Shown: positions 17,096 to 25,848 of the stretch, in pieces
Layout: every line of letters begins with the position of its first letter
How positions within the stretch are numbered: position 1 is the stretch's first letter
NCBI GenBank assembly: GCA_002338515.1
Contig: DDIL01000135.1
Coordinates: forward strand, 1-31,235
Origin: Glaciecola sp. UBA1851
GTDB taxonomy: Bacteria; Pseudomonadota; Gammaproteobacteria; Enterobacterales; Alteromonadaceae
Direction of reading: 5' to 3'
DNA length: 31,235 nt
The notes under the pieces: generated by a model
Database searches by the model: none
The model's input: only the letters and a program-made list of their open reading frames with translations
Told to the model about the DNA's origin: nothing
Position numbers and translations under genes: made by a program

Positions 17096-19444
17096 ATGAA
17101 ATTCAAAGTCTTTATATTGTTACTCATGATGAGTGCCTCTAATTTGTCACATTCCGTTCAATGGAATGCCGAATGGATATGGGCAAAACAGCGAGTCGGT
17201 GAACCTAACACATGGTTAGCGACTAGAAAAACCGTTGACTTACAATCGGTTGACCAGAAAGTGACGGCACATATTAGTGCTGATACAAAATATTGGCTTT
17301 GGATTAACGGTGAACTTGTTGTTTTTGAGGGGGGTTATACTGGCGGACCAAGCCCCGTAAAAGCATCTGCGAGGGTAGATAATTATCCTGTGGCGTCGAA
17401 CAAATATTATGATTCAGTTGATATTGCTCCCTATTTGAAAAAAGGTGAAAATACAATAGCTGCCTTGGTATGGTATTACGGGCACAATGGTGAAAAAGGC
17501 GCACATATTTCAGCAAAGAAAGCAGGGTTTATTTTTCAAGCAAAGACCCAGAAAGTTAACATAAAAACTGACAAAACTTGGAAAGTAAAACAACACAAAG
17601 CCTATCAACAAGACATTAAGAAAGCGCCACCATATCGAATTGCCGCGTGGAGCATCAAATATGACGCAAGACAGGATATGCAAGACTGGAGCAATGAAGC
17701 GTGGTATCTGCCTGGTTTTAATGACAAAGAGTGGGACAATGCCACTAGCATGCATCGACCACCTCGTGCGCCGTTTTTTGACCTGTATCCAAGCGAAATC
17801 CCTATTCTTACTAATTATGGCCTAAGTAATTGCATTAATTATCCCAAAGATAGTTTCCCATTTGAGAGTGATGGCAAGCCAATTAAATGTGTGTTGGATT
17901 TCAATAAAAACGTCACACCTTATTTTGATATTGAAGCGGAGCAAGGCTTAAATGTGCATATAGATTCAAACATGCGCTTAAATACGATTGAAACGAACTA
18001 CATCACCAAAGCGGGTAGACAACAATTTGAATCCTACTCTTGGTTTAACGCGCGTTACATCGTCTTTGATATTCCTAAAGGCGTAAAAATACATGCACTT
18101 AAATATCGTTGGACAGGCGTGGGTAGTACTCCTGGTCACTTTGAATCAGATGACTCTTGGTATACACGCATATGGCAAATGGCTGAAAATACGCTTTATA
18201 TTTGTGCCCGCGACAACTTCATGGATACACCTGATAGAGAGAGAGGGTTGTGGATAGGAGATGTAGCAGACCAAGCTAGCTATCTTTTTTACTCCATGGA
18301 TCAAGCAGGTCGAGACTTATTGAAAAAATCAATAAATGTTACCTTAGCATTTAGTGACAAAGAGTCTGGTATATTTGCTGGATTAGGGCCAGGCCGATTC
18401 AGAGAGCTACCTGCTCAGAGCTTACAGTTTATTGAACAAGGAATTTGGCACTATTACTACAATACAGGAGATACTGATACGCTCGCTTATGCTTATCCAT
18501 ATGTTCACCGTTATTTAGAATTATGGCATATGAAAAATAATGGTTTAGCGACTTTTAGAGGGGGAGACTGGAAATGGACAGATTGGGGGCCGCAAGAGAC
18601 AATCGACTATGACGTGATACAAAACGCCCTATATTACAGTGCACTTGTAGCGGCGCGAAAAATGGCACTTGAACTAAATGATAGTACTAATATGAGTTTT
18701 TATAATAGCCGAATTGCGTCTATTAAGGCGTCTTTTCAAAATGAGTATTGGCAAGATGGCTTTTTTAGCAGTAACGCAGCTAAATTCAAAGACGATCGAG
18801 GTAATGCATTGGCCATCATTTTTGGGCTAGCACATCAAACTCAGTATCGAGATATTATCAACAATGTGCTTATTCCAAACCATTTTGCCAGCCCACATTT
18901 CGAATGGATGGTATATAACGCCATGGCAATGGGTGAAGGCTATGAAGCACTGCTAGACAGAATGAAAAAAAGGTATAGCAAACAAGTTGACAACCTTAAT
19001 CTTTCAACGCTTGCGGAGTATTTACCTACTGGTGGAACAGAAAATCACGCATGGAATGCTCCAAGTACGGTTTTGAGTAAATATATCGCCGGTATATCCC
19101 CTACTGATGTAGCATGGAAAAGTTTTGAAGTACTACCAAATATGGCGCATATGAAACATATAAAACAGTTAGTGCCATCTATACAAGGCGATATTGAATT
19201 TAAGATTACTCGCGCTAAAAATGATATAAAAATGCAATTGAACGTCCCAGAAGGCGTCAGTGCAATTGTTGGTGTACCAAAACAATATTTTAACGTTAGT
19301 ACGGTAAAAATTAATGGAAAGCGCGTTTGGCGTAAAGGCGACTTTAAAGATATAAATGATAACATTCGCTGGCATTCAGAAGATAAAAAGTATTTAAAGT
19401 TTCAGTTGTATGCTGGTGACTATCAACTACTAGCACAGGACTAA
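17096..19444 (+). CDS. GH78-type alpha-L-rhamnosidase, soluble periplasmic form
   Basis: Predicted inverting alpha-L-rhamnosidase of 782 residues, exported by a Sec signal peptide (likely cleavage after SHS, residue 20). The frame opens at a TTG at 17075, but GAGGAA nine bases before the ATG at 17096, and the signal peptide that begins there, decide the start. An N-terminal jelly-roll region (about 22-340) carries the WLWINGEL lectin-like motif. The (alpha/alpha)6 barrel follows. D377, E382 and D389 (DTPDRERGLWIGD) have the GH78 spacing 5 and 7. GGTENHAW may hold the second catalytic glutamate. It is shorter than the GH78 at 1960-4860 and differs greatly from it, so a different linkage or product is likely. 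Confidence 0.85.
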   Translation: MKFKVFILLLMMSASNLSHSVQWNAEWIWAKQRVGEPNTWLATRKTVDLQSVDQKVTAHISADTKYWLWINGELVVFEGGYTGGPSPVKASARVDNYPVASNKYYDSVDIAPYLKKGENTIAALVWYYGHNGEKGAHISAKKAGFIFQAKTQKVNIKTDKTWKVKQHKAYQQDIKKAPPYRIAAWSIKYDARQDMQDWSNEAWYLPGFNDKEWDNATSMHRPPRAPFFDLYPSEIPILTNYGLSNCINYPKDSFPFESDGKPIKCVLDFNKNVTPYFDIEAEQGLNVHIDSNMRLNTIETNYITKAGRQQFESYSWFNARYIVFDIPKGVKIHALKYRWTGVGSTPGHFESDDSWYTRIWQMAENTLYICARDNFMDTPDRERGLWIGDVADQASYLFYSMDQAGRDLLKKSINVTLAFSDKESGIFAGLGPGRFRELPAQSLQFIEQGIWHYYYNTGDTDTLAYAYPYVHRYLELWHMKNNGLATFRGGDWKWTDWGPQETIDYDVIQNALYYSALVAARKMALELNDSTNMSFYNSRIASIKASFQNEYWQDGFFSSNAAKFKDDRGNALAIIFGLAHQTQYRDIINNVLIPNHFASPHFEWMVYNAMAMGEGYEALLDRMKKRYSKQVDNLNLSTLAEYLPTGGTENHAWNAPSTVLSKYIAGISPTDVAWKSFEVLPNMAHMKHIKQLVPSIQGDIEFKITRAKNDIKMQLNVPEGVSAIVGVPKQYFNVSTVKINGKRVWRKGDFKDINDNIRWHSEDKKYLKFQLYAGDYQLLAQD

Positions 19445-19560
19445 TTAAAGCATGTTTGTATAGTTTTGAATGCAAATAGTAAAGAATATGTAAAGTTGGA
19501 AAACTCTTCGTCGATACGCTTTATGATGCGCTAACAAGTGCAAACATAGAGTCCTGTTAT

Positions 19561-21777
19561 ATGAAGTCAACGCTCTCCAATATTTTCTTATTAATCATGC
19601 TTACACTATCACTGGTTGGATGTGGAGGGGGTTCTAGTGATGAAACGACAACCGATACCGCCCCACCACCAATTACGCCACCTGTTACCCCTACTCCTCC
19701 AACAACACCGCCTATAAATGAAACAAACGACAAACCAAATATTTTGTTTATTATTTCTGATGATCAAGGTTTAGACTCGTCAGCTCAATATGACTATTCA
19801 AATGATTTACCCATAACCCCCAATTTAGACGATTTAGCCAACGCAGGTTTGGTGTTTGATAATGTTTGGGCAAGCCCATCATGCACGACAACTAGAGCCG
19901 CGATTATTACCGGCAAATATGGTATTAACAGTGGCGTCACTTATACGCCAGCTGTGCTAACTGACGAGCATGAATTAATACAAACACACATACAAGATTT
20001 AAATGAAAATTATCAAACCGCAGTTATAGGTAAGTGGCATTTAGGAGGAGGAAACCCCTCACCTGATCATCCTAACCAGTTAGGATTGTCGTATTATGCC
20101 GGTAATTTAAGCAATATAAGCGATTACTATAATTGGGAATTAACAGTAAATGGTGAAAATGAGCAAAGTAGCGAATATCACACAACTAAATTAACCAACA
20201 TAGCGATTGATTGGATCAATCAACAAACTACCCCTTGGTTTACCTGGCTCGCTTATTCAGCACCTCATTCTCCTTTTCATGTTCCACCTCAAAATCTACA
20301 TTCAAGAACATTATCTGGTACGGATGAAGACATTAACCAAAATACACGACAATATTACTTAAGTGCAATAGAAGCCATGGATGCAGAGATTGGAAGGTTA
20401 TTATCCAGTATCGATTCAGAAGTACTTAACAATACGATTATCATATACATGGGCGACAATGGTACTCCCCGTCGCATAATAGACACCAGCGTATTTGAAA
20501 GAAATCACGCTAAAGGTACTCTTTATCAAGGCGGTATTAGCGTACCATTTTTTGTTTCAGGCAAAGGGGTTGAAAGAATAGGTGAGCGAGAAAACGCATT
20601 AATTGCAGCAACCGATATTTTTGCAACTATTGCTCAAATTGCAGGCAGTGACACAACAGACATCTATGATAGTACAAGCTTCATAGAGACCTTTACTTCT
20701 GAGAATTTTCAATCAAACGAAATAATAGCCACATCATTTGAATCTGCGAGCACGACAGGTGTGGCAATTAGAAGTGATGACTTTAAAGTTATTAAGTTTA
20801 TTGATAATACTGTTGAAGCTTATGATATTAGCGGAAATTTTTCAGAGACAATAGACTTATCAAATGAGGATGAATTCTCAGCAACAATTAATGAACTAAT
20901 AGACTTTTCTGTACAAGAAGGATTATCTGAAAGTAACATTATTAATATCACCAACGTCATTTTAGACAATACTAACGCTAACTGCGAAGCCTATATGGCT
21001 CAGTACATGAGCAATGCGAATGACATAGCTAGAGACTTGTTATTTGTTGGAGATTTACAAATAAGTGTTGAAAACGATAAGTGTATATTTAGTACAAATG
21101 CCATTCCAAATCACGACTTTAATGATGGTGGAAATCGTTTTCCTAATAATGTAAGTGAGCAAAGTGATAGGTATGAAATTACCGTAACTCCTCAGTTTGC
21201 AACTGATACCACGCCTTTAACACTAAGGATAGATAATGCGATTATGCTTAATGGCGTAAAAGTCGATTTGCTAGCTGCCGGATGTTTTGGCATCGCTAAT
21301 GGAAAAACGGGATGTAACGATATCAACACTCCTTGGCGCTATGATCCGATGCACTTGCCGAATGGCTTCAACGTTGATAGTCATAATGCGCACTCACAAG
21401 CTGACGGCACATATCATTATCATGGTTCTCCATTGGCTTTGTTTGCACAAGACCCATCAAAAGTGTCACCTGTAGTTGGTTTTGCTGCAGATGGATTTCC
21501 AATATACGGGTCTTACATTGAAATTAATGGTGTTATTCGTAAAGCAACATCGAGTTATCGACTAAAACAAGGACTGCGCCCAAGTGATAATGGGCAACCT
21601 GGTGGAACTTATGATGGCTCTTTTAGAGATGATTATGAATATATAGAGGGATTAGGAGATTTAGATGAATGCAATGGTCTAGTCGTTAATAATAGTTATG
21701 CATATTACATAACGGATGGATTCCCATATATTATAGGGTGCTTCAAGGGAACAGTTGACGATAGCTTTCTAAAATAA
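19561..21777 (+). CDS. S1-family sulfatase fused to a C-terminal YHYH domain, lipoprotein
   Basis: A 738-residue lipoprotein (lipobox LVGC, C21), followed by a Thr/Pro-rich linker at about 28-53. The sulfatase domain (about 57-460) has calcium ligands D67, D68, D299 and N300, the GKWHLGG motif (K158, H160) and AKGT (K318). The formylglycine site is C108 in SCTTTR, so position 3 is Thr rather than the usual Pro or Ala. Residues about 475-738 form a YHYH domain: HNAHSQADGTYHYHGS, then VVGFAADGFPIYG, and six cysteines that may form disulfides. YHYH domains have no well-established function. The likely substrate is a sulfated ulvan oligosaccharide. It is the last gene of its block, convergent with the cytochrome gene. 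Confidence 0.85.
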   Translation: MKSTLSNIFLLIMLTLSLVGCGGGSSDETTTDTAPPPITPPVTPTPPTTPPINETNDKPNILFIISDDQGLDSSAQYDYSNDLPITPNLDDLANAGLVFDNVWASPSCTTTRAAIITGKYGINSGVTYTPAVLTDEHELIQTHIQDLNENYQTAVIGKWHLGGGNPSPDHPNQLGLSYYAGNLSNISDYYNWELTVNGENEQSSEYHTTKLTNIAIDWINQQTTPWFTWLAYSAPHSPFHVPPQNLHSRTLSGTDEDINQNTRQYYLSAIEAMDAEIGRLLSSIDSEVLNNTIIIYMGDNGTPRRIIDTSVFERNHAKGTLYQGGISVPFFVSGKGVERIGERENALIAATDIFATIAQIAGSDTTDIYDSTSFIETFTSENFQSNEIIATSFESASTTGVAIRSDDFKVIKFIDNTVEAYDISGNFSETIDLSNEDEFSATINELIDFSVQEGLSESNIINITNVILDNTNANCEAYMAQYMSNANDIARDLLFVGDLQISVENDKCIFSTNAIPNHDFNDGGNRFPNNVSEQSDRYEITVTPQFATDTTPLTLRIDNAIMLNGVKVDLLAAGCFGIANGKTGCNDINTPWRYDPMHLPNGFNVDSHNAHSQADGTYHYHGSPLALFAQDPSKVSPVVGFAADGFPIYGSYIEINGVIRKATSSYRLKQGLRPSDNGQPGGTYDGSFRDDYEYIEGLGDLDECNGLVVNNSYAYYITDGFPYIIGCFKGTVDDSFLK

Positions 21778-21896
21778 CTTAGCAATCAACACATACAACA
21801 ATCTGTAGGTTGTTTATAAACCATATCATGTTTCCATAAAACTAAACTACTTGACCTTAATCCAGTTTTTTAGCATAGAAGAGGAACTAAGAGTCG

Positions 21897-24047
21897 CTAC
21901 ATCAAGTTTTGAAAATACCTGGCACTTTCATAGTCTGAGGCTTTTTGTGATAACTGCATGCCAAGTTGTACTAGTTGTTGACGATTACTATATCGATTAA
22001 CTAGCTTTCTTAGCTCACGTATTGCTTTTTGGGTACTTTGAACATCATCTACTAACAAAATATATATGTAAGCATATTGTGGGTTAGTAGGCTCTAAATT
22101 AACGGCCTTACTTATTGATTTTAATGCCTCTTGTTTTTCCTGATTGCGCACTTGAAACATGGCAAAGCTATATCGCAGTATACCGGCAGTTGGATTAGCC
22201 TCAATACCCGATTGAAGAACATTTGCTTCTTTTTTAGTTTGCCCAGTATTCTTATAATAGTCTGATAAATTTATGTAATTGGGAGCAAAATAAGGATCGA
22301 CTTCGATGCCAGCTAACAATGCATTTACAGCATCATCATATTTTTGCGTACGTGCATGTACCAAACTCTGATTTAAGTTTCCCTCTCCTCTCCAACGATT
22401 AATATCATTTGCTTCTAATAATTCGTTAAAGGCGGCTTTAAATGATGGCGTATGTATATTTTGACCAACTAGTTGATTGGCAGCAGCTACGCGTATGGCT
22501 CTATATTTATCTTTAAGCAAAGGCGATAGAACATCAGAGAGTTGGTTTACAGGTAAAATATAAGCAATTTGCGCAAAGGCAAGTCTAATCAGATTTTCTT
22601 CGCTGATAGCAAGTGTTTTAGCATATTGTAAAGGTAACTCTCGTGTAGAGTTAGGTAATAGCATGATGGCACTTGCGCGTTTTATTTCATTTAAACTTTT
22701 ATCGTTAATTAGCTCTATATGTTTTGCTAATGGCAAATAATAGTCAGCCAGCAATTGCATAAATAATTGTTCGCCTTTAGACAAATTTTTGGCTTCGCCA
22801 TGTAGCTTTTTCAATGAATCAGCAGCCCATTTATCTGATTTATCATCATGACATTGCTGACAAGCGTGAGGTGTGTCGTATTTAATGGATAAATGCGGGC
22901 GCGGGATTTTAAAGCTGTGATCTCGTCGATCATCCACGCCCATGTAGGTTGTTTCTGGCATATGGCAATTAACACACTGACTGCCTAGGCTTGTTAGTTC
23001 ATGACCAGTGTGTGATGGAGTTTGATATTCCTGAGGACTGTGACATTGTAAGCATAAACCATTTGTTTGTGTTTTTACTTTTGCTGTATGGGGATCATGA
23101 CAATCTAGACAATTAACACCGGCCGCATACATTTTGCTTTGTAAGAATGAACCATATACGTACACTTCTTCTTTGATTTGTCCATCGGCGTAATATAATG
23201 GTTGAGACAATAATGAAGGAGTAAATTGATCAAGAAAAGCATCATTTGCGCGAAAGCCATCAGTTATAGGTGCTCTTAATGCATGGCAAGCAAAACAACT
23301 TTCCATGAACTCATTATTTCGAGGAGGCCCTTTCCAAGACGCGACTTTCTGGTCTTTTGTCCGCATCCACATACCAATTTCTTGAACTTTATCTTCACTA
23401 ATACCTGGAAGTTTGTTACTTGCTTTGTCTTGAACATGATTTGATGAAATTATATGACACGATTTACAGCCTACATTTATCTCATCATATGTAGTTTCAA
23501 AGCGATTTTGTTCAACGCTGTAGTTTCTTTCTAAGTTGCTAGAATGGCAATCTGCACACATACCATTCCAGTTTTGTAAGGGTTGCTTCCAATGTAAGCG
23601 ATCGTTTTGCTTAATATCTTCATTTTCATAAATGGGGTACCAACGCTGACCCCCTTCAGTCTTTTCTCTGGAATCCCATGCGAAAGGAAATACCTGATAA
23701 GCGCCGGGTTTGGTTTCTATCAAATACTGCTGTAATGGGTAATGGCCAAAGGTATAGTCAACTTTATATTCACTAACATCGCCGTCTTCATTCATTTCAA
23801 TAAATAGGCCATCATCTGTCGTGAAAAAGCGTGCTTTTTGACTATAATGATTCACTACAACGTCATTAAAATCTCCAAGCACATTGTTTTTGTTTGCTAA
23901 CCCCATTGCCTTTGCATGATCAGACGTTTGCCAATTATTAACTGCCTGTGTATGACAAGAAATACAATCATTGTATGGTTCAGCACAAGCGTAATTACTC
24001 AACATACCTAAAATACAAAACAACAAAACCGGCAGGTTACGATACAT
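21897..24047 (-). CDS. Octaheme c-type cytochrome with C-terminal TPR region
   Basis: A 716-residue periplasmic protein with a signal peptide (cleavage after ACA, residue 22). Eight CxxCH heme-binding motifs start at C28, C164, C194, C251, C313, C332, C358 and C396, resembling the multiheme cytochrome c554/doubled-CxxCH families. A helical HEAT-like stretch (about 430-550) and TPR-like repeats (about 555-700) follow, suggesting partner binding. The first gene of the pair, a BNR_4 propeller lipoprotein, ends 15 bases before this ATG; AAGGA lies in that short gap, so they are very likely co-transcribed. An electron-transfer role is certain in outline, but the redox partner and any link to polysaccharide breakdown are unknown. 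Confidence 0.88.
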   Translation of the reverse strand: MYRNLPVLLFCILGMLSNYACAEPYNDCISCHTQAVNNWQTSDHAKAMGLANKNNVLGDFNDVVVNHYSQKARFFTTDDGLFIEMNEDGDVSEYKVDYTFGHYPLQQYLIETKPGAYQVFPFAWDSREKTEGGQRWYPIYENEDIKQNDRLHWKQPLQNWNGMCADCHSSNLERNYSVEQNRFETTYDEINVGCKSCHIISSNHVQDKASNKLPGISEDKVQEIGMWMRTKDQKVASWKGPPRNNEFMESCFACHALRAPITDGFRANDAFLDQFTPSLLSQPLYYADGQIKEEVYVYGSFLQSKMYAAGVNCLDCHDPHTAKVKTQTNGLCLQCHSPQEYQTPSHTGHELTSLGSQCVNCHMPETTYMGVDDRRDHSFKIPRPHLSIKYDTPHACQQCHDDKSDKWAADSLKKLHGEAKNLSKGEQLFMQLLADYYLPLAKHIELINDKSLNEIKRASAIMLLPNSTRELPLQYAKTLAISEENLIRLAFAQIAYILPVNQLSDVLSPLLKDKYRAIRVAAANQLVGQNIHTPSFKAAFNELLEANDINRWRGEGNLNQSLVHARTQKYDDAVNALLAGIEVDPYFAPNYINLSDYYKNTGQTKKEANVLQSGIEANPTAGILRYSFAMFQVRNQEKQEALKSISKAVNLEPTNPQYAYIYILLVDDVQSTQKAIRELRKLVNRYSNRQQLVQLGMQLSQKASDYESARYFQNLM

Positions 24048-24062
24048 TATTGATAAAATCCT

Positions 24063-25475
24063 TTATTCGACTTCATGCAACAGCATAACACTAGGTGAAG
24101 AAATAATAACATGCGCTCTGTCTCTATTAGCAGGTTGACTAAACCATGACAAATAATAAGATTCACCATTTGGACCTTGGTCACCCTTACCTTTAAACAC
24201 ATGTTGCTCAAGCGGTAAAGGTGTGGATTGCTGTATTAATTTATTAGAATTTTGACTAATGTTATTAATAGCAGGTGGATACAAATCTGTATCAGCTATT
24301 TCCAACGTATTGAGGGTATCTCTGTCTAACACAAACTGCATAATAGTATCTTGCTTTCTAACTGTAACACCTATTCTATTTTCGTCTAACACTATTGGAG
24401 CATAAGGCTTGACTTGGAATCTCCCTAGGGATCCATGGCCTGAAAAATCCCACCGAAAATCATTCCATTCACTTATTTGTTTGCTAACCCAAGAGCCATT
24501 TTCCTTACGCACCACATACATCTGAGTGTTACCTTCACTGTCATACCTATGGTAGGAGACAATTGGCTGCTCATTTTGGTCAAAGCCAATTTTCACATTA
24601 CCGTTTATCATTCCACCAAATGGCGGAACAGGCGCAATCACTTCTGTTTTATTTAATCTAATAGGCAGGTTTAGGGCGTTTCCATTAGAGTCAGTCCAAT
24701 TAACTAAATCAGGGCTTTTAGCATAAGACAAACTATGATTGGTAGCAGCATTTGGCGTATTTCTCCATACCCATATTAAGTGAAAGTTTCCATCAGGGCC
24801 TTTTACGGGCCCCTCAAAGTAACCACTCATTTTACCTTCACCATCTAAAAATTGGTTACTATGTAATCTTGCCCATGTTTTGGTATCAGTATCATATATA
24901 TTATAAATTTCATTCCCGTTACCGCTGCCACCGTCGCGATAAGTCACAATCAATTCATTATTTTTATCTAACATAAATCTAGGGTAAGTCATACGCTGTT
25001 CTACCGCTTTATCCACCATAACAGGCACTCTTCTTAACGATCTGACTTGATAAGGTTCTTCACTTCTGAAATATTCTATTGGATCAGCATGCAAATTTCC
25101 CATTACGTGCAAATGCCCTTTTTTATCTAATTCCATAGTGACATAGTTATGGCTATCCCAACCTAAAAAGCTATCTACTTTATAATATCGCCAAGGTCTC
25201 CCTAATTCTCTATGGGCTACCGCCATTTGTCTATTCGCATCGAAATAGGCCACAAATTGGTGTTTGCCACGCGTTAATAAATAGGGCTTTATTCTGTGCG
25301 ATGACCATACTGTGTCAATTGCTAGCGACTTATTTATTTCGTTATTTTCAGCAGTGACGCGTTCAGCCGTAGTTTCCCTAGCATTTGATTTATCAACGGT
25401 ATTAACGCATGCAGTAGTAAAAACAGCGACACTAAACAGTATACCTAGGTTAAGTAATAATTTATTTTTCATCAT
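24063..25475 (-). CDS. BNR_4 beta-propeller lipoprotein, candidate lyase or glycosidase
   Basis: A 470-residue lipoprotein (lipobox TTAC, C23) of the same family as the protein at 15658-17016: GWDSHNYVTMELDKKGHLHV and GNLHADPIEYFR are near-identical landmarks. H109, H129, Y164 and R180 have spacings 20, 35 and 16, identical to its paralogue. Membrane anchoring distinguishes it from the soluble paralogue. Two adjacent ATG codons occur; the ribosome site is weak. It leads a two-gene unit with the octaheme cytochrome. Lyase activity on ulvan or a side chain is an inference from residue geometry only; GH145- or PL27-like activity on rhamnose-uronate linkages is an alternative. Confidence 0.78.
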   Translation of the reverse strand: MMKNKLLLNLGILFSVAVFTTACVNTVDKSNARETTAERVTAENNEINKSLAIDTVWSSHRIKPYLLTRGKHQFVAYFDANRQMAVAHRELGRPWRYYKVDSFLGWDSHNYVTMELDKKGHLHVMGNLHADPIEYFRSEEPYQVRSLRRVPVMVDKAVEQRMTYPRFMLDKNNELIVTYRDGGSGNGNEIYNIYDTDTKTWARLHSNQFLDGEGKMSGYFEGPVKGPDGNFHLIWVWRNTPNAATNHSLSYAKSPDLVNWTDSNGNALNLPIRLNKTEVIAPVPPFGGMINGNVKIGFDQNEQPIVSYHRYDSEGNTQMYVVRKENGSWVSKQISEWNDFRWDFSGHGSLGRFQVKPYAPIVLDENRIGVTVRKQDTIMQFVLDRDTLNTLEIADTDLYPPAINNISQNSNKLIQQSTPLPLEQHVFKGKGDQGPNGESYYLSWFSQPANRDRAHVIISSPSVMLLHEVE

Positions 25476-25848
25476 TATAGTCTTATTAATTTAAATGGTT
25501 GATGCTCGCCGTTGTTAAGCCAAGCTTTGGCGTATTCTATTTTTAAAAAATGGCAAAAGAACACATAAAAAAAGCTTGATGATTTAAGAAGTTCACTTCT
25601 TAAACCATCAAGCTATCATTAAACTACATTTGATTTTTCGCTAGTTACTTTATTAGTAATCACAAAACATTGTGTGAAAAATGAACTACCATTTTAAGAT
25701 ACTACTCTTATAGAGTTAAGCGTATTGATAACTTCAAGTGAATATAGATTCACATAAACCGAAGATGTCAACAATCAAATTTAATCATATGCAATCAAAA
25801 GTGTACTCAGTAATACTTAAAATGCAACAGTTTGTTAATTAAATGTTT
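25476..25848. other. 373-base gap: promoter of the BNR_4/cytochrome unit and terminator of the Sel1 gene
   Basis: This gap separates two minus-strand genes. Its left part holds a strong hairpin with a T tract (25567-25614 read on the minus strand), which ends the upstream Sel1 transcript. The BNR_4 promoter must then lie between the hairpin and 25476, which is only about 90 bases. No coding potential was seen in the rest (25615-25848). Confidence 0.6.
25567..25614 (-). terminator. Strong rho-independent terminator of the Sel1-repeat gene
   Basis: Two 19-base arms (25573-25591 and 25596-25614) pair with a single A/C mismatch around a 4-base TTCA loop. On the minus strand the stem is followed directly by seven T residues (25573 down to 25567). 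It lies about 235 bases past the Sel1 stop and separates that gene from the BNR_4/cytochrome unit. No T tract follows on the plus side. Confidence 0.85.

Noticed and set aside
21778..21896. Possible terminator between the convergent sulfatase and cytochrome genes
   Set aside because: Only 4-6 bp arms with long loops near short T runs were found; not strong enough to annotate.
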